NCBI GenBank assembly: GCA_963070105.1 | Contig: OY718806.1 | Coordinates: 8,321,865 to 8,385,864, forward strand | From: Litomosoides sigmodontis | Lineage: Eukaryota > Nematoda > Chromadorea > Rhabditida > Onchocercidae | Length of the DNA: 64,000 bases | Direction: 5' to 3' | Part shown: piece by piece, positions 59,301 to 64,000 of the stretch | Position numbering within the stretch: the stretch's first letter is position 1 | How the letters are laid out: every line of letters begins with the position of its first letter | Position numbers and translations under genes: made by a program | Notes under the pieces: generated by a model | What the model was told of the DNA's origin: nothing | What the model saw: the letters and a program-made list of their open reading frames with translations, nothing else | Databases searched by the model: none

Positions 59301-60370
59301 GGTTAAAAAGTATAACGAACATCCACTATTAGGATGAATAAAATGATGAAAATGGAAATGTGATAAATTGCTCTTTTACATTATTAGTAATGTAAATTTA
59401 GCATTTATACAATCAGTTAAACTGCGAACGGACATTTTTTTCCAGAGCTACTTAAATCTTATAGAAATATTAAATTTGCACTTAATGAAATTTTACGGTT
59501 GGAAGATTTGTTAGCTTTGATAGAATAAATGTAATTCAATTGATTTTCTAATCTTACACTAAACATGCATGCTAACAAACATGGGGCCTGTGTGAAATGC
59601 TAACATTTCCTAAATGATAACATCATCTCGTAAATTCCACTTTACCCTAATTTTCCGCTAAAGCTATTTTCTGAATTCAACGTGTACAGTTTACTCGTAA
59701 TACACGTACCAGTCAAACAGGGTAATGTTAAGTCGCGACACTTGAAGTGAAAAATAGTAGTAATTCGAAAAATGCAAAATAAGCAAGGAAGCAAATGATG
59801 AAAGAAGGAGTGATGTATGGGACTGCAATAACGCCTTAATTACACTTTTCCACTGGATAATTTTCATAACAAACTACACTTCGTCCATATTTCTTCGTTG
59901 AAATTCTCTCTCTAAAATTTAAAATTTCGTTTTATATTTGATTTCTGTTTTTTTTTTTGTAAATAGAAATCTATCGACGACTGACTGCGATGGATGATAT
60001 TCGTTTGAAAAAGTTAATAACTCACTCAATATGATTATACAATTAATTGTTTCCGATATGTTTACAAATCAAACACGTCACGTTTGCCGACATACACACG
60101 CAAAGAAAAAAAATTACAAAACTCGAGTGTAATTTTTAATTTTGTAAAATATGCTAATTGAAAATTGAAGTAAATTAGTTTTTGATTGTATTTGCATAGT
60201 TTCTAATTTCTCGATATTTTTGTGATACAGAAATGAGAAAACAGAACTTTTCATTGGAATATTTTTTAAACTAACTGTGCCGTACTTTTTGGATGATACC
60301 GATAATAGGGATTAACTGTACGCTTCTAAGGATAGAACCAATAATGGAATAAAGCAATCAACGAGTATTA

Positions 60371-60446
60371 GTTTGGATGTAAACAAACTCAGCTAGCTGT
60401 GATGATAGAGAGAGAGAGAGAGAGAGAGGTTTGGATGTAAACAAAC
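60371..60446. repeat. 18-bp direct repeat with forkhead-type sites flanking a GA tract
   Basis: GTTTGGATGTAAACAAAC occurs exactly at 60371-60388 and 60429-60446, separated by 40 bases that end in a (GA)n run (60405-60428). Each copy holds GTAAACAA, the known DAF-16/FOXO core. Confidence 0.85.
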
Positions 60447-61916
60447 GAACTTCTAGAAAGTTGACAAAATTGAGGAAATGATAACATTTTAGCAATTCAA
60501 CAACTGTTTAATAAGTTAAAACTTTATATTATTAAACTGTTACTGTTATAGCTCATGAAGAATTTATTGAATCTATGATATGGTAAGAATGGAGCGAAAA
60601 TTGAAGTGATTTTATTGCACTGCAAATTTTAACCAAACAATCATCAGCAGTCTAATTTCAAGGACATCATTTATTCACACATATGGTCGGGTCGATTGCG
60701 TATTCTGAGCCAAATGAAATTATTCAATTATTTATTGCCTTTATTGAACTGTGAACTGTTCCGTTCACTTCAACAACTAAATTCGCATAAATTTAAGGAA
60801 ATAGGCTTTGAGGAATAAAGCAATCTTATGCAAATGAAATAAGCTGAATATATTTTGCACAACGACACAACGAGCAACACACCCTTGCCGCCGCTCACTC
60901 AATGTATTCGCAAAAAGATATAAAACCGGTTTACAACAACACCGGCCGGTTAGCATCACTCAATTGGTTGATTACCCACTCACGCATTCATTCTTCATTC
61001 GATCAACAAATTCAAATCGTCCCACTGCTTTACAGTTTCATCCTGTCGCAGCTTAATAATTGTTCGCCCACTCCTCGCTGCTCACAACGCAACCTATGTA
61101 AATTGGATGAAACAAACTTTGCTGCTCACATTTCATTTGATTTGAGTGAAAAGCAAACATTAACCAAATTTTGCATCCTCTCAAGTATGCATGTGTGTTG
61201 AGGAGAACATTCGAAATATTTCGAAGAAATTTTAAATAATGTACATTGAAATACTCTAAATTATCATCAACATTACTCATAAATTTCAATAAATTCGCAT
61301 TAAATTGAAACTATTAATTTTGTAAATGTTCCTGCTCTTCATCTTCAAATATCAAACACTTTTTTGTAAAAATGCTTTACTTTTATCAATCTGATCAACT
61401 GGAGCGTACACAAATACTTCTGATATAGTAAATGAAAGAAGTTAGGGAGTATAATTTTTCGCAAAAATTTGATCCCTTCATTTCTATCAAACTACTGATT
61501 GATTGATGCTTAAATTAAGAGAAACGGTGAAAATAGTTAAACTACATTTATTGAATGCAAGAATCACATATCACAATTTCAATACGCTTTCTTTTCGGTT
61601 TTATCAAGAGTTAAATTCACACGGTTACACGTCCGAATCACTGATAAGTGTGATTCAACATCGTTTCCACTGCTCTATCATCGAGTACCACTACAGTGTT
61701 ATTGTATTCTGTTCTGTGGACTAAATGACACTATTTTGTTTTCATTAAAAAATTTATCTAAGAAAAATGAAATTAATCAACAATGACAACAAAAAAAATA
61801 TATATGGCAACTTGGCAAGAAATAATATTTCGATATTCGGACATTAAAAATATACCCTACAAGAAAAAGGAAATTCTCTCTTTCACCACAATTTATCCGA
61901 TCATCCGGTAAATTGA

Positions 61917-61937
61917 TCCATCGATCGATCGATCTAT
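61917..61937. repeat. ATCG tetranucleotide repeat
   Basis: Tandem ATCG units within CCATCGATCGATCGATCTATC. Confidence 0.8.
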
Positions 61938-62036
61938 CTGTACAACTGAACGAAATTATACATGAGGCTTACACTACGAACGTTTCTCATCCTCACTTTC
62001 CTCTTATTATCAATTCTTTGCTATTAAAATGTTCAA

Positions 62037-62039
<3 letters not shown>

Positions 62040-62076
<37 letters not shown>

Positions 62077-62155
62077 GCACACACACGCACACACACGCAC
62101 ACGCACACACACACGCGCACGCACACATAGAGAGAGAGAGAGAGAGAGAGAGAGA
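62040..62155. repeat. CA tract followed by GA tract
   Basis: (CA)n with CG interruptions to about 62127, then (GA)n to about 62155. Open frames across it are repeat artefacts. Confidence 0.95.
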
Positions 62156-63175
62156 AGAAAACATGGAATGAACAAGTTCCATAATTCGTCTTCAATTCAA
62201 AAACCTAAAAATTATTCAAAGGAAAAAGAAAATTCACCAAAAGTTGGCGAAAGAAGGAAAAGTGATGATGACGCAAAATGTGGTATAAATGATAGCAAAG
62301 CCTCACTACAACGATTATTTTCCCACTGATACGAATGGAAAAACAATAATGCAAAAGTAAAATGAAGTGAGAAAGGAAAAAGGAAAAAGAAAACATCATA
62401 GCATAAAAAAACTGATACGAAAATATGTCATAAACGAAGGCCTTCAAATAAATTTTAGGCACTACATTCTTCAAAGACATCAATAATATTATTACCATTA
62501 TGTACACAAAAAAAGTGAAAGAGAAAAGTAAAGGAAAAAGAAAAAATTGAAGCACATATGTTATAGCACAAATCATGTTGTAAGCATTGAGTCACATATG
62601 AAATTTCTCTAATCATTACTGATATGATACGATGTGATATTGCATTTTCATTCAATCTGTTCCCTTTTTTAAAGTAAATTCTCTAACGGCTAATTGTTCG
62701 AATTAAGCAAGCTCATTGCTTTTTTTTTTCTTTCCTTCTAAAATAACACATCAATAATGTGATATTTCAATGGAAATTTCATCCAGCGCAAGAGATGTGG
62801 AAGAGGGATGAGGAGTGGAGAGGATTTTCAGCTCGGATAATTCGAGAAAGCAAAATGCAAACGAATCATCCAAAATGATACTTGAGCAAAAGTACAATTG
62901 ACCGAAACTGTCAAGCAACAGACAGTGCTGGCAAAAGATAAAGGATACAATTACATTTATTTAAATAAAAATTACGAGCAAAAAGAAGAACTTTTTTCTT
63001 TAATATAACGAACATCATCATCAAATTTAATTTTGAAGATTGAACAGAGCAATTAAATTTTATTCATAATTGTCTAATGCATACATACATTATTTGATAT
63101 TTTCATATGCGAAAAACTTATTGAAAATTTTGTTGTGAACGATAAATGAATTGGGCATGGAAAGGGAGAGGGAAG

Positions 63176-63189
63176 GGGAGGGTAGAGAG

Positions 63190-63223
<34 letters not shown>
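63176..63223. repeat. GA tract
   Basis: (GA)n run within the likely 3' UTR of the lin-1-like gene. Confidence 0.9.
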
Positions 63224-63224
<1 letters not shown>

Positions 63225-63340
63225 TGAGAATGTGACGATAGCAGCTGTAGCATAGCGACACCTGAGCAAATAAACAAGTAAACAAGCAAACACACCACTG
63301 AACACTGGTAATTGAATTCATTTTCAAGCTTGGGAAAATA

Positions 63341-64000
63341 TTAGAAATCTTTTGGAAAGGGTACAACTGGTGTTTTTAAACTTTCCGGACTACGGCTCAC
63401 AAAATTACTGCGGCCGTAAGTTGGACAACTGTTACCGTTCAGATTCATAGCAGCACCAAGAAATGGCATTAATGGTGACATCATTGCTGCTGTAGCCATT
63501 GCTGCCATGTGAGATGGATTTGGTGGAAATTGAAAGATTGGTTGCTGAAGGCTAGCCGTTGTTGGAGTTAATTTAGAAGCAGCCATGGGTGATCCTAATG
63601 CTCCAAGCATTGGGCTTACTGCTGCTGTTGTAAGTAATGATGTAAATGGACTCGTTGGACACAGACCGGCAGAAAGTGAAGCAGCGGCATAAAGTTGACT
63701 GAACTGAGTGACCAGAGGTGATGTATTCGTGTATGCATTACCTGTATTGTTGTGGAGGAAAAAAGGTGAAGGTACCAGTAAATTATTGGATGACGATGAT
63801 GATGAAGACAATTCGGGTCCGTTTGAAAATGCTGCTGTAGCAGAAAGATTAAGTGGACGTGGTTTAACCCGTTTGAGTGAAGGTATTTGGGTACCATGTG
63901 TTCCACTTCGACCATCCGTTATTGCAGCTGAAGGATTTGATGGATATGATAATGACTTCGATAAGGGCATATTTGATGAGGAAAGTGTTGAGGATGATGA
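63341..64000 (-). CDS. lin-1: C-terminal exon of ELK/LIN-1-type ETS transcription factor (partial)
   Basis: Minus-strand open exon running off the right edge and ending at TAA 63343-63341; 219 codons are visible. The ETS DNA-binding domain would lie outside the window. Evidence for ELK/LIN-1 identity is in the C-terminal region: an FQFP motif (63524-63535), which is the ERK docking (DEF) site known in LIN-1 and ELK-1; several Ser/Thr-Pro sites before it (AVSPMLG, GSPMAASKLTPT); and SLKTPVVPFPKDF at the end, resembling the STPVV segment of ELK-1. The rest is low-complexity Ser, Ala and Asn. LIN-1 is a Ras/ERK-regulated repressor in vulval and other fates. Identity rests on short motifs only, so another MAPK-regulated factor is possible. 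Confidence 0.6.
   Translation of the reverse strand, partial: SSSSTLSSSNMPLSKSLSYPSNPSAAITDGRSGTHGTQIPSLKRVKPRPLNLSATAAFSNGPELSSSSSSSNNLLVPSPFFLHNNTGNAYTNTSPLVTQFSQLYAAASLSAGLCPTSPFTSLLTTAAVSPMLGALGSPMAASKLTPTTASLQQPIFQFPPNPSHMAAMATAAMMSPLMPFLGAAMNLNGNSCPTYGRSNFVSRSPESLKTPVVPFPKDF

Larger units (their letters stand above)
55461..63340. other. Repeat-rich intergenic region
   Basis: The ubc-8 5' flank and the lin-1-like 3' flank with no confidently called gene between. It holds several microsatellites, a direct repeat with forkhead-type sites, and two coding-like plus-strand stretches (about 56890-57028 and 57361-57452) described as findings. Open frames at 60777-61289 on both strands have no domain support. 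Confidence 0.5.

Noticed and set aside
61913..62329. 138-codon plus-strand open frame with His-Thr and Arg-Glu repeats
   Set aside because: Repeat-driven translation of CA and GA tracts; flanks not conserved-looking.

Overview
This is eukaryotic, AT-rich nuclear DNA with small exons, TTTTCAG-like 3' splice sites, many long homopolymer and microsatellite tracts, and a clearly nematode gene set. The best fit is a filarial or other clade III parasitic nematode. That is an inference from base composition, gene structure and gene content; no species-specific repeat was recognised. No operon-like bacterial DNA, rRNA, tRNA, CRISPR or intact transposon was seen.

I rebuilt gene models by hand from splice sites and reading-frame phase. 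From left to right: caveolin (minus, 324-2121); a cysteine-rich PAN/apple-like secreted protein (minus, 3474-4838 or further 5'); about 7.8 kb with no clear gene; a complete 14-exon SLC6 GABA-type transporter (plus, 12668-19064) with about 1.45 kb of almost pure ATT repeat in intron 2; a 4-kb gap; a complete 6-exon FMRFamide-receptor-like GPCR (minus, 23144-33068) with a 10-bp minisatellite in an intron; a LEM-2/MAN1-type inner nuclear membrane protein (minus, about 34236-38050) head to head with a p38 MAP kinase (plus, 38994-41550); a claudin-like four-TM protein (plus, 44275-46068); MANF (plus, 47356-48715); UBC-13 (plus, 49174-49822); a BAP31-type ER protein (plus, 51099-52594); the UBE2H/UBC-8 E2 (minus, 53964-55460); about 7.9 kb of repeat-rich intergenic DNA; and the C-terminal exon of an ELK/LIN-1-type ETS factor (minus, 63341 to the right edge).

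Functionally, the right half is rich in stress and secretory-pathway genes (p38, MANF, BAP31) and ubiquitin-conjugating enzymes (UBC-13, UBC-8). The left half holds membrane signalling and transport genes. From memory, the C. elegans orthologues of caveolin, p38, MANF, UBC-13, UBC-8 and LIN-1 all lie on chromosome IV, which would fit conserved chromosome-scale linkage.

The most interesting signals are: four GC-AG introns among about 60 traced introns; the giant ATT tract with a 12-bp higher-order end; the 10-bp minisatellite; a perfect 28-bp inverted repeat near 6.9 kb; a foldback (MITE-like) element in a UBC-8 intron; and an 18-bp direct repeat carrying two forkhead-type sites around a GA tract.
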